From Candidatus Nomurabacteria bacterium (lineage in GTDB: Bacteria; Patescibacteria; Paceibacteria; UBA9973), in contig JAHFNH010000002.1 in assembly GCA_023267435.1 (NCBI GenBank), positions 1 through 64,000 on the forward strand: DNA of 64,000 nucleotides. Reading direction: 5' to 3'. This document shows, piece after piece, positions 8,143 to 16,446 of this stretch. The notes under the pieces are model-generated. The model worked only from the letters and a program-made list of their open reading frames with translations, was not told the origin of the DNA and searched no databases. Every line of letters begins with the position of its first letter. Position 1 is the first letter of the stretch. The position numbers were made by a program, and so were the translations under genes.

Positions 8143-9093
8143 ATGACAAAAAAGATATTATTATCCGGAATTCAGCCTTCAGGCAAACCACATATAGGTA
8201 ATTATTTTGGAGCGATGAAACAATTTGTGGATTTGCAGGATCAATATGAAAGCTATGTCTTTATAGCTGATTATCATGCTCTGCATTCTTTAAGAAATGC
8301 AAAGGAAATGAGAGAAAATATAATTGGTGTAATGCTTGATTATTTGGCTATTGGCCTTGATCCAGAAAAGGTGACTATTTTTAAACAGTCAGATGTTTCA
8401 GAACATACAGAGCTTTGTTGGATTTTCGATACTATTACAACTATGCCGTATCTTATGAGAGCTCACGCTTTCAAAGATGCTGAGGCAAAAAATAAAGAGA
8501 TTGATGTCGGTACATTTAATTATCCTGTTTTAATGGCAGCTGATATTTTATTATATAGTCCTGATATTGTGCCTGTTGGACAAGATCAGCAACAGCATGT
8601 CGAGATCGCTCGTGATATTGCTCTTAAATTTAATAATACTTACGGTGATACATTTAAAATACCAGAGCATAAAATAATTAAAAACGTCGCTGTTGTTCCG
8701 GGTGTTGATGGGAGGAAAATGTCTAAAAGCTATAAAAACACAATTCCACTTTTTGCTGATTATGAAGAAATAAAAAAGTGCGTGATGTCTATTGTGACAG
8801 ATTCAAGCGGAGAGTTACCAATAAATGTTTATTCTATTCATAAACTTTTCCGAGATGAAAAAGAATTAGAAAAAATTTACGAAGAAAAGAAAGGAAAATA
8901 TAAAGAATTAAAAGAACTACTTTTAGAGGATATAGAAAAATTTATTGCCCCGCTTCGTGAACGCAGGAAAGAATTTGAAAAGGATAAATCAAAAGTTCTA
9001 GAAATATTAAAAAAGGGAGCAGAGAAAGCTAAAAATATTTCTTCTAAAAAAATGGATTTAGTCAGAGAAAGAATAGGGGTTAAATTAGATTAA
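8143..9093 (+). CDS. trpS: Tryptophan--tRNA ligase
   Basis: Class I synthetase charging tRNA-Trp. It shows the HIGH block in GIQPSGKPHIGNYFGAM, the DQQQHVE contact region, and KMSKS in DGRKMSKSYKN. The start at 8143 (MTKKILLSG) follows the -10 box by 7 bases. Starts further upstream would add about 23 residues not found in the family. The 316-residue product is near the usual 325-335. It heads the plus-strand run trpS-aspS-scpA-scpB-dacA. Confidence 0.97.
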   Translation: MTKKILLSGIQPSGKPHIGNYFGAMKQFVDLQDQYESYVFIADYHALHSLRNAKEMRENIIGVMLDYLAIGLDPEKVTIFKQSDVSEHTELCWIFDTITTMPYLMRAHAFKDAEAKNKEIDVGTFNYPVLMAADILLYSPDIVPVGQDQQQHVEIARDIALKFNNTYGDTFKIPEHKIIKNVAVVPGVDGRKMSKSYKNTIPLFADYEEIKKCVMSIVTDSSGELPINVYSIHKLFRDEKELEKIYEEKKGKYKELKELLLEDIEKFIAPLRERRKEFEKDKSKVLEILKKGAEKAKNISSKKMDLVRERIGVKLD

Positions 9094-9111
9094 AAAAATA
9101 AATAATAAATT

Positions 9112-10443
9112 ATGCAAAATAGAACATATATTAAAGATTTAGATAAAAAGGTTGGAGAAGAAGTTATTTTGGCTGGATGGGTAGATGTCCGTCGAGATCA
9201 GGGTAAAATGGTATTTTTTGATTTTCGCGATATGAGCGGCAAGATTCAATGTGTTACTTTGCCAGCCAGCGAAGCCATCACTCTAGCTAAAGAAATTCGT
9301 CCAGAATGGGTTTTGAAAATTACAGGAAAAGTAAATGCTCGTCCAGAAAAAAATGTAAATAAAGAAATGCAGAATGGAACTATTGAGCTTGAAGTTTTAA
9401 CTATTGAAGTTTTGGCTCAAGCTGCACCGCTTCCTTTCGATATGTCCCTCGAAGGATACAATCTAGATCTTGTTACAGAATTAGAAAATAGAGCATTAGC
9501 AATCAGACATCCAAAAAATCAAGCAATATTTAAAATTCAAGAAACCGTCATAGATGCTTTCAGGGAATTTATGAAACAAAATAAGTTTTTTGAATTTCAG
9601 GCTCCAAGCATAGTGCCCGCTACGGCAGAAGGCGGAGCAGAAGTATTTCAAATTAATTATTTTGACAAAAAAGCTTTTCTTTCACAATCTCCACAATTAT
9701 ATAAACAAATAGTGATGACAGCATTTGAAAGATGTTTTTCTGTAAACAAGGTTTTTCGCGCAGAACCTAGTACCACTACTCGTCATTTAACAGAAGTAGT
9801 TTCTCTTGATGCTGAAATGGCATTTATTGATAGTTGGAAAGACGTGCGTGATATGGCAGAAGGTACGATTAAATATATTTTGGCACAAATAAAAGAAAGA
9901 AATGCAGAGCATTTGAAGATTTTAAAAGTAGAACTGCCAGAAATGATAGATTATACGCCTACAATGTCATTGACTGAAGCTCATCAAAAAATATTTGAAG
10001 TTTACGGAAGAGATAATAGAGGAGATAAAGATTTAAGTTCTCAGGACGAAGTTGAAATTTGTGAAATTGTTAAAAAAGAGACTGGTTCTGATTTTGTGTT
10101 TGTTTATGGTTACCCAACACGTCAAAAACCATTTTATGTTTTTCCAAATGAAGAAAATCCAGAATTTAATGAAGGAGTAGACTTAGTTTGTCGTGGACGC
10201 GAGTTATTAAGTGGCGGAAGAAGAATAAATAAATACGATCAGCTTATGGATCATGTAAAAATATGGAATATGGATCCGAATAAGATAAAAATGTTCTTGG
10301 ATGCATTTAAATATGGAGCTCCACCCGAAGGAGGTTTCGCTTTCGGTGCAGAACGCATCACAATGCAATTCCTAAATCTAGCAAACGTCCGCGAAGCGTG
10401 TATGTTTCCTCGTGATATGAATAGAATTGATGAAAGTTTATAA
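9112..10443 (+). CDS. aspS: Aspartate--tRNA(Asp/Asn) ligase, archaeal/eukaryal-type (short form)
   Basis: Class II synthetase. The N-terminal OB-fold anticodon-binding domain covers about residues 1-105. The catalytic domain shows motif 2 (FRAEPSTTTRHLTEV) and motif 3 (GGFAFGAERITMQ). At 443 residues it lacks the large GAD insertion of ordinary bacterial AspRS (about 590 residues), so it belongs to the archaeal/eukaryal-like group. Many members of that group are non-discriminating and also charge tRNA-Asn, with GatCAB completing Asn-tRNA; that activity is inference. It follows trpS by 18 bases. Confidence 0.92.
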   Translation: MQNRTYIKDLDKKVGEEVILAGWVDVRRDQGKMVFFDFRDMSGKIQCVTLPASEAITLAKEIRPEWVLKITGKVNARPEKNVNKEMQNGTIELEVLTIEVLAQAAPLPFDMSLEGYNLDLVTELENRALAIRHPKNQAIFKIQETVIDAFREFMKQNKFFEFQAPSIVPATAEGGAEVFQINYFDKKAFLSQSPQLYKQIVMTAFERCFSVNKVFRAEPSTTTRHLTEVVSLDAEMAFIDSWKDVRDMAEGTIKYILAQIKERNAEHLKILKVELPEMIDYTPTMSLTEAHQKIFEVYGRDNRGDKDLSSQDEVEICEIVKKETGSDFVFVYGYPTRQKPFYVFPNEENPEFNEGVDLVCRGRELLSGGRRINKYDQLMDHVKIWNMDPNKIKMFLDAFKYGAPPEGGFAFGAERITMQFLNLANVREACMFPRDMNRIDESL

Positions 10444-10450
10444 AAACTAA

Positions 10451-11203
10451 ATGGAAGAAATTTTAGAAAATTCTTATACAGTAAAAACAACAGGTTTTGA
10501 AGGGCCTTTTAATTTACTTTTACATTTAATCGAAGCACGAAAGCTTTTTATAAATGAAATTTCTTTATCCCAGGTAACAGAAGATTATATTCAGTATATG
10601 AAAAATTTAGGCGGATTAACTCCCGCTGAAATTTCCAGTTTTATTGTTGTCGCAGCGACTTTGATTCTAATTAAATCTAAATCTCTTTTACCGAATATGA
10701 ATCTAACTTCTGAAGAAGAGAGCGATATAAAAAATCTGGAAGACAGGTTGCGTTTATATGAACTTTATATGAGACTTTCTGGAAATGTAAAAGAAAAATT
10801 TGGAAAAAAAATAATCTTTGCACCGTTAGAAAGAAAAAATGAAACATTGGTATTTTTACCTGACGATCAAATTAATAAAGAAAGCATGATGCAATTTGCT
10901 CGTGATGCTTTGGTCAGAATTCCTAAAAAAGTTTTTTTGCCGGAAGTAGAAATAAAAAAAGTTATCAGTATTGAAGAAATGATCGATAAATTAACAGATA
11001 GAATTCAAAATTCTTTAAAAATGAATTTTAGAGATTTTGCCGGTTCGGCAAAAAATCGAGAAGAAAAGGTAGTTGTAATTGTTGGATTTCTTGCTATGCT
11101 TGAATTAGTCAGACAGGGAATATTGAATGTGACGCAGGATGATAATTTTGACTCGATTATTATTGAAAAACAAACTTTAATAATTAACGAAGATTTTATA
11201 TAA
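10451..11203 (+). CDS. scpA: Segregation and condensation protein A
   Basis: Kleisin subunit that bridges the SMC dimer in chromosome condensation. The N-terminal SMC-neck-binding part is recognisable (FEGPFNLLLHLIEARKL, then the KNLGGLTPAEISSFIVVAATL block), and the C-terminal winged-helix region includes REEKVVVIVGFLAMLELVRQG. Length 250 is typical. It starts 7 bases after aspS and is followed at once by scpB, the usual order. Confidence 0.95.
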   Translation: MEEILENSYTVKTTGFEGPFNLLLHLIEARKLFINEISLSQVTEDYIQYMKNLGGLTPAEISSFIVVAATLILIKSKSLLPNMNLTSEEESDIKNLEDRLRLYELYMRLSGNVKEKFGKKIIFAPLERKNETLVFLPDDQINKESMMQFARDALVRIPKKVFLPEVEIKKVISIEEMIDKLTDRIQNSLKMNFRDFAGSAKNREEKVVVIVGFLAMLELVRQGILNVTQDDNFDSIIIEKQTLIINEDFI

Positions 11204-11207
11204 ATTT

Positions 11208-11774
11208 ATGGACTTAGAATCAAAAATCGAAGCGATACTTTTTTGGAAAGGAGAACCTGTCTCTGTAAATTGGCTTGTCAATACTTTAAAAGTTTCAAAA
11301 GACGAGATTGCTTCAGCAATTGTAAATCTTACAGAAAAATTATCTGGCAGGGGGATAGTGTTGCTGGCGCGCGAAGGTGAAATAACTCTCGGTACAAATC
11401 CAGAATTTTCGAGTTTAATTGAATCAATGCAAAAAGAAGAATTAAATAAAGACCTTTCAAAATCAAGCTTGGAAACATTATCGATTGTGCTTTACAAGAA
11501 TGGAGTGAGCCGAGCTGAGATCGATTATATCAGAGGAGTGAATTCAAGTTTCATATTGCGAGCCTTGTCAGTGCGTGGATTGGTAGAAAAGACAATTGAT
11601 TCGAAGGATAGCCGACGTTACATTTACAAACCGACATTTGAATTATTGTCTTATATGGGAATAAAATCTACTGAAGAGTTACCTGATTTCAATGAAGTAA
11701 ATAGTTCGATTGAAAGTGCAGCAGAAAATCTTGAAGAAGAATTAAAAAATGAAGCAAATGGAACAGCTGTATAA
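11208..11774 (+). CDS. scpB: Segregation and condensation protein B
   Basis: Accessory condensin subunit made of two winged-helix domains; it binds the middle of ScpA. Diagnostic segments are the N terminus (LESKIEAILFWKGEPVS) and the SSLETLSIVLYKNGVSRAEI and YIRGVNSSF blocks. Length 188 is normal. An acidic tail (LEEELKNEANG) overlaps the start of the next gene by up to 26 bases, consistent with translational coupling. Confidence 0.95.
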   Translation: MDLESKIEAILFWKGEPVSVNWLVNTLKVSKDEIASAIVNLTEKLSGRGIVLLAREGEITLGTNPEFSSLIESMQKEELNKDLSKSSLETLSIVLYKNGVSRAEIDYIRGVNSSFILRALSVRGLVEKTIDSKDSRRYIYKPTFELLSYMGIKSTEELPDFNEVNSSIESAAENLEEELKNEANGTAV

Positions 11775-12633
11775 CAAAAATTATTTTTTATTTTTTATTC
11801 TCATTATTCTTGCCCTAGAGGCAAGTTTGTTTTTTATCGGAAATAATAAATTAAATACTTCATTTCTGAACGAAGAAAATAAAATAGTACAAATACAAAA
11901 TATGCTTGCCAGTGTTCCTGTTCAAGCAAAAGCATATTCTGTTTACGACATAACTTTAAATAGAGAATTATATGGCAAAGACCAAAACGAAATGCTACCA
12001 TTTGCTTCTCTTGCAAAAACCATGACAGTGCTGATAGCTCTTGCTGATCATGAGCCAGGTTCTATCTTGATTATATCTCAAAATGCTATAAATCAAGACG
12101 GAGATTATGGATTTTTTATTAATGAAAAATGGAAGATAGAAGATCTTGCAAAGTTTACATTGGTAGGTTCTGTGAATGATGGAGCTTATGCTCTTTCTGA
12201 AAACAAATCTGATTTTATAGAAAGAATGAATATTAAAGCTAGAAAAATTGGCATGGAAAATGCTTTATTTTTAAATTCTACCGGTTTGGATATTGATGGA
12301 GAAAAAGCAGGAGCTTATGCATCTGCATTAGATGCTAATATCATGGCTATTTATGCTTTAAAGGCACATCCAGAAATTTTCAGTGCGACAGTATTACCTG
12401 AAATAAATTTAAAATCTGAGTCCGGTTCTAATCACGACATAAGAAATACTGATCTTGTTTTACATAAAATTCCAAATTTATATTTTTCTAAAACTGGATT
12501 TACCAGTCTAGCTGGAGGTAATCTGACTATAATTTTTAGAAACAAAGAAGGTCATATGATTGCTATAACCGTACTTGGTTCCACACTAGATGGTCGTTTT
12601 TCAGATATGGAAAAATTAGTAAATACATTATAA
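11749..12633 (+). CDS. D-alanyl-D-alanine carboxypeptidase (S11 family PBP)
   Basis: Penicillin-binding serine hydrolase that trims the terminal D-Ala from peptidoglycan stem peptides. It shows SxxK as SLAK with Ser87, SxN as SVN in GSVNDGAYALS, and KTG in SKTGFTSLAGGN. An N-terminal hydrophobic segment (about 12-31) acts as signal anchor, leaving the catalytic domain outside. The 294 residues lack the C-terminal beta domain of DacA. Two starts are possible, 11749 or 11758, both inside the end of scpB. It is last in the trpS operon and just upstream of the mraY promoter. Confidence 0.9.
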   Translation: MKQMEQLYNKNYFLFFILIILALEASLFFIGNNKLNTSFLNEENKIVQIQNMLASVPVQAKAYSVYDITLNRELYGKDQNEMLPFASLAKTMTVLIALADHEPGSILIISQNAINQDGDYGFFINEKWKIEDLAKFTLVGSVNDGAYALSENKSDFIERMNIKARKIGMENALFLNSTGLDIDGEKAGAYASALDANIMAIYALKAHPEIFSATVLPEINLKSESGSNHDIRNTDLVLHKIPNLYFSKTGFTSLAGGNLTIIFRNKEGHMIAITVLGSTLDGRFSDMEKLVNTL

Positions 12634-12641
12634 TAATTTAT

Positions 12642-12650
12642 TGCTATAAT
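12642..12650 (+). promoter_or_regulatory. Extended -10 promoter of mraY-ftsW-murG (leaderless)
   Basis: TGCTATAAT ends exactly 6 bases before the ATG at 12657. Confidence 0.8.
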
Positions 12651-12656
12651 ATCAGT

Positions 12657-13712
12657 ATGATTCTAAATCTAGTTAAAATATTTTTGCCGACAACATTAGC
12701 CTTTTTCTTGGGTATTTTGATCACACCTGTTGCTACTCATTTTTTCTATAAATATAAAATGTGGAAAAGGCATTCCAGGGGAGATGTTGTTTCAAGTGAT
12801 GATTTTAAAAAGATTCATAATAGAGAAAATGAATTAAAAACTCCCAGAGTGGGAGGTATCGTAGTCTGGGTATCAGTTTTAGTAACGACACTTTGTTTTT
12901 TTGTTGTTTCAATTTTATTTCCATCAGATATAACTTTCAAAATGAATTTTTTAAGCAGGAATCAAACATTAATTCCTTTTTTTACTCTACTTTTGGGGTC
13001 TTTGATTGGACTTGCGGATGACTTAATGCAAATATATGGAACCGGCAAAATATCGCATGATGATAAATCTTGGCGTAAAACAAAAGCTTTACTTGTCGGT
13101 CTACTTTCGCTTTTAGTAGCGATGTGGTTTTTCTATAAGCTTGGAATGCATGCCATTCATATTCCATTTGACGGTTTTTGGGAACTCGGAATCTTTTTCA
13201 TACCCATTTTTATTGTTGTATCTTTGGCGACTTTTTCCGGAGGTGTGATCGATGGTATAGATGGACTTTCTGGAGGAGTATTGGCGTCGATTTTTTCAGC
13301 GTATGGAGCCATTGCTTTTGCGAATCACCAAATGGACTTAGCGGCCTTCTCAGGAGCGGTTACAGGGGCAATTTTGGCTTTTCTTTGGTTTAATATTCCG
13401 CCGGCAAGATTTTATATGGGAGAGACGGGTATTATGGGACTTACCATAACTCTGGCAACATTGGCATTTTTAACTGATTCAGTTCTAATTCTGCCTATTG
13501 TTGCACTGCCACTTGTAATAACTTCATTATCTGTCATTTTACAAATTTCTTACAAAAAATTTACCGGCGGAAAAAAATTATTTAAACTCGCACCGATTCA
13601 TCATCATTTTGAAGCTATTGGTTGGCCATCTTATAAAGTCACAATGCGTTTTTGGATTTTGTCAGTTGTTTTTGCGATTATAGGCATAATTTTAGCAATT
13701 ATTAGCCGATAG
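12657..13712 (+). CDS. mraY: Phospho-N-acetylmuramoyl-pentapeptide-transferase
   Basis: Integral membrane enzyme that makes lipid I by moving phospho-MurNAc-pentapeptide to undecaprenyl phosphate. About ten membrane helices are visible. Catalytic and signature motifs are TPRVGGI, the Asp pair in GLADDLMQIY, DGIDGLSGG, YMGETGIMG and the histidine loop IHHHFEAIGW. Length 351 is normal. It is the first gene of the mraY-ftsW-murG operon, with 5 bases to ftsW. Confidence 0.96.
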   Translation: MILNLVKIFLPTTLAFFLGILITPVATHFFYKYKMWKRHSRGDVVSSDDFKKIHNRENELKTPRVGGIVVWVSVLVTTLCFFVVSILFPSDITFKMNFLSRNQTLIPFFTLLLGSLIGLADDLMQIYGTGKISHDDKSWRKTKALLVGLLSLLVAMWFFYKLGMHAIHIPFDGFWELGIFFIPIFIVVSLATFSGGVIDGIDGLSGGVLASIFSAYGAIAFANHQMDLAAFSGAVTGAILAFLWFNIPPARFYMGETGIMGLTITLATLAFLTDSVLILPIVALPLVITSLSVILQISYKKFTGGKKLFKLAPIHHHFEAIGWPSYKVTMRFWILSVVFAIIGIILAIISR

Positions 13713-13717
13713 TAAAT

Positions 13718-14821
13718 ATGCGAGAAAAAAAACCAGATAAATTTTTATTGATAATAGTGTTTCTGTTAATTTTTATTGGAGCAGCTATGTTTATTTCTGC
13801 ATCGCTCGGTATTCTCGCAAAAAATAGAGACATTTTTTATTCGATTCTTTTCAGTCAAATAGTTCTAGGTTTCGGTTTGGGATTTATTGGGATGTATTTA
13901 GCTCTAAAAATAGATTATAAATTTTGGAGAAAAAATGCTTTTTATATTTTTTTAGGATCAATAATAGTAACAGGTTTAGTTTTTGTACCGCATGTAGGTT
14001 GGAATCACGGAGGAGCGACTAGATGGATAAAATTAGGGCCTGTTTCATTTCAGCCTGCCGAATTGCTGAAATTCGGTTTTATTATTTATTTTGCTGCGTG
14101 GCTTTCTTGGGCAAAAAGCAGAGTACAAGATTTTAAATTTGGTATTTTGCCTTTGTGTGCAATGCTCACTATTATTGCTGTAATTCTATTGAAACAACCT
14201 GATACTAAAAGTTTTATTTTGATTACTGCCACCGGACTTTCAATGCTATTTATTTCCGGTGTTCCTGTAAAATATCTTTTTGGAGGGGGAGCAATTTTAC
14301 TGGTTTTATTTGGATCTCTTGTTTTCTTTACTCCGTATTTAAGAAATCGAGTAAATACTTTTATAGATCCATCACAAGATCCTCGCGGAACATCTTATCA
14401 ACTTCAACAATCACTCATTGCGCTCGGTTCTGGCGGAATATTCGGGCGTGGTTTTGGTCAAAGCATACAAAAATTCAGTTACTTGCCAGAACCGCAAGGG
14501 GATTCTATTTTCGCAGTTACAGGTGAAGAATTGGGCTTTGTTGGAACTGTAATAATAATATTGCTTTATTCTTTTTTTGCTTTGCGCGGATTGCGTATAG
14601 CCAATAATTCCCCGGATCTTTTTGGTAGACTTTTAGTCTCTGGAATTGTTATACTTATCACGTTGCAGTCGTTTATGAATATCGCTTCTATCACTGGGGT
14701 CTTTCCTTTGACGGGAGTGCCACTGGTGTTCATGAGCCAAGGAGGAACTTCGCTTATGATATATCTGGTGGCGATAGGAATTGTATTTCAAATATCAAAG
14801 TTTCAAAAACAAAGTGCTTAA
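13718..14821 (+). CDS. ftsW: Peptidoglycan glycosyltransferase FtsW (SEDS family)
   Basis: SEDS polymerase that makes septal glycan strands from lipid II. Around ten membrane helices are evident. Family blocks are GGATRWIKLGPVSFQPAELLK, GSGGIFGRGFGQS, FSYLPEPQGDSIFAVTGEELG, and the C-terminal PLTGVPLVFMSQGGTSLM. Length 367 is typical. FtsW rather than RodA is preferred because it lies between mraY and murG, although sequence alone does not fully separate the two. Confidence 0.92.
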   Translation: MREKKPDKFLLIIVFLLIFIGAAMFISASLGILAKNRDIFYSILFSQIVLGFGLGFIGMYLALKIDYKFWRKNAFYIFLGSIIVTGLVFVPHVGWNHGGATRWIKLGPVSFQPAELLKFGFIIYFAAWLSWAKSRVQDFKFGILPLCAMLTIIAVILLKQPDTKSFILITATGLSMLFISGVPVKYLFGGGAILLVLFGSLVFFTPYLRNRVNTFIDPSQDPRGTSYQLQQSLIALGSGGIFGRGFGQSIQKFSYLPEPQGDSIFAVTGEELGFVGTVIIILLYSFFALRGLRIANNSPDLFGRLLVSGIVILITLQSFMNIASITGVFPLTGVPLVFMSQGGTSLMIYLVAIGIVFQISKFQKQSA

Positions 14822-14833
14822 CAAATAAATCGC

Positions 14834-15964
14834 ATGAAAATAGTTTTTACAGGAGGTGGCACGGGCGGACATTTTTATCCGATCATTGCCGTCTCTCAAA
14901 AAGTCAATCAAATAATAGATAATGAAAAGATAATAGGCGCGAAGCTTTATTATTTTTCTGATAGTCCTTATGATAAGGAAGCTCTTTTTGAAAATGGGCT
15001 TTTGTATGAGGAAATAAACGCCGGAAAAATGCGTACTTATTTTTCTATAAAGAATTTTACCGACATTTTTAAAATGTTTTTCGGCGTTATCAATGCAATA
15101 ATGAAATTATATTCAATCTATCCTGACGTTATTTTCGGTAAGGGTGGATACGCATCTTTTCCGACAATTCTCGCTGCTAGAATTTTAAACATACCTGTCA
15201 TTATTCATGAATCAGATTCTGCACCGGGACGGGTAAATAAATGGGCGGGACGTTTTGCTAAAAGAGTGGCAGTATCATTCAACGAAGCGGCAGAATATTT
15301 TCCCAAAAATACCGTGGCTTGGATAGGTCAGCCGATAAGAACTGAAATAGAACATCCAGCTTTGCGCGAAGAAGCGCTTCAATATTTCAAATTAGAATCA
15401 GGTTTACCTGTCATTTTAATCTTAGGAGGTTCTCAAGGAGCAGAACTTATAAATAATACTGTACTTGATGCTTTGCCAAGACTTGTAAAAAATTATCAAG
15501 TCATTCATCAGACTGGTGTTGTAAATTTTAAAATGGTTACAGGACGAGCTGATGTTGTTCTTTCTGATGATCCAAACAAATCAAGATACACCCCTGTCTC
15601 TTTTTTGAATCCTCTTGCGATGAAAATGGCTGCTGGTGCAGCGACAATCATCGTATCGAGAGCCGGTTCATTACTTTTTGAAATAGCTTCTTGGGGAGTG
15701 CCTTCAATTTTAATACCGATAACCAAGACGAATATGGATCATCAAAGAAAAAATGCTTTCAATTATGCTCGCGCAGGCGCATGTAGCGTGGTAGAAGAAA
15801 TGAATATGACTGCAAATATTTTAAGTTCCGAAATCGAAAGAATAACAGGAGACAAGCAGACGTATGATCATATGGCTGAAAGCGCAAAAGCGTTCAACAA
15901 ACCCGATGCAGCCGCTAAAATAGCCAGAGAGCTCGTAAATATCGCCCTTGGGCATGAGAAATAA
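14834..15964 (+). CDS. murG: UDP-GlcNAc:MurNAc-pentapeptide-PP-undecaprenol GlcNAc transferase
   Basis: GT28 glycosyltransferase that converts lipid I to lipid II on the cytoplasmic face. It shows the N-terminal GGGTGGHFYP loop, the HESDSAPGRVNKW block, GGSQGAELINN at the start of the second Rossmann domain, and the donor-binding SRAGSLLFEIASWG and DHQRKNA blocks. Length 376 is slightly above average. It is last in the operon and is followed by a perfect hairpin terminator. Confidence 0.96.
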   Translation: MKIVFTGGGTGGHFYPIIAVSQKVNQIIDNEKIIGAKLYYFSDSPYDKEALFENGLLYEEINAGKMRTYFSIKNFTDIFKMFFGVINAIMKLYSIYPDVIFGKGGYASFPTILAARILNIPVIIHESDSAPGRVNKWAGRFAKRVAVSFNEAAEYFPKNTVAWIGQPIRTEIEHPALREEALQYFKLESGLPVILILGGSQGAELINNTVLDALPRLVKNYQVIHQTGVVNFKMVTGRADVVLSDDPNKSRYTPVSFLNPLAMKMAAGAATIIVSRAGSLLFEIASWGVPSILIPITKTNMDHQRKNAFNYARAGACSVVEEMNMTANILSSEIERITGDKQTYDHMAESAKAFNKPDAAAKIARELVNIALGHEK

Positions 15965-15995
15965 AAAAACACTATATTATTATAGTGTTTTTTTT
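15963..15995. terminator. Bidirectional terminator after murG
   Basis: Inverted repeat AAAAACACTATA with its complement around a 3-4 base loop, with A and T runs on either side. It can also serve the convergent gene ending at 16011. Confidence 0.9.
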
Positions 15996-16010
15996 GATTT
16001 AAATTATTTT

Positions 16011-16325
16011 TTACATTTTTACTACCAAAGAAATTTTTCCAAGAGTGTGTTTATTTCTAAGTAAATCATAAGGAATACTTATCCCTTTATTAATAGAAAT
16101 TCTTTTTTCTTTGGAAATACGGCCAAGTCCTAAAGCATTAATTTTACCTTTTAAAGAGTGTTTTTTCTTCCATTCTTTAAGTTGCATTTTAGATGCATCT
16201 GTTAGATATTGAATAGCTTTTTCTTTTTCGGGTGCATTAAAGCAAAGTTCGAGTTGAGGTGCAAAAGCTACTTGTTGTCCAGATTCCTCGAAGAGGACAT
16301 AATCAATAGTTAGTTTTCTGTTCAT
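16011..16325 (-). CDS. Hypothetical protein, 104 aa
   Basis: Short soluble protein with a beta-strand-rich first half (DYVLFEESGQQVAFAPQLELCF) followed by a helix (EKEKAIQYLTDASKMQLKEW) and a basic C-terminal half. The strand-strand-helix start is faintly like HicB or other pseudo-RNase-H antitoxins, but no HicA partner is adjacent, so I do not assign it. It is a single-gene unit, convergent with murG and divergent from gltX. Confidence 0.55.
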   Translation of the reverse strand: MNRKLTIDYVLFEESGQQVAFAPQLELCFNAPEKEKAIQYLTDASKMQLKEWKKKHSLKGKINALGLGRISKEKRISINKGISIPYDLLRNKHTLGKISLVVKM

Positions 16326-16431
16326 TTTTTTTAGTTTTTATGTTAAGTAACAATTAAATTTCTAATACAACAGTATCATGTAGTAATAAATAGGTCAATT
16401 CTTTATAATTCTTTTCCTAATCACTGAAAAA

Positions 16432-16440
16432 TGCTAAAAT
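16432..16440 (+). promoter_or_regulatory. Extended -10 promoter of gltX (leaderless)
   Basis: TGCTAAAAT ends exactly 6 bases before the ATG at 16447. Confidence 0.75.
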
Positions 16441-16446
16441 ATATGA

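Noticed and set aside
11749..11774. Frameshift between scpB and the carboxypeptidase gene
   Set aside because: Both reading frames are complete with proper motifs; the overlap is ordinary operon coupling.
16011..16325. HicB antitoxin
   Set aside because: Only a faint strand-helix similarity, and no HicA-sized toxin gene or overlapping partner on either side.
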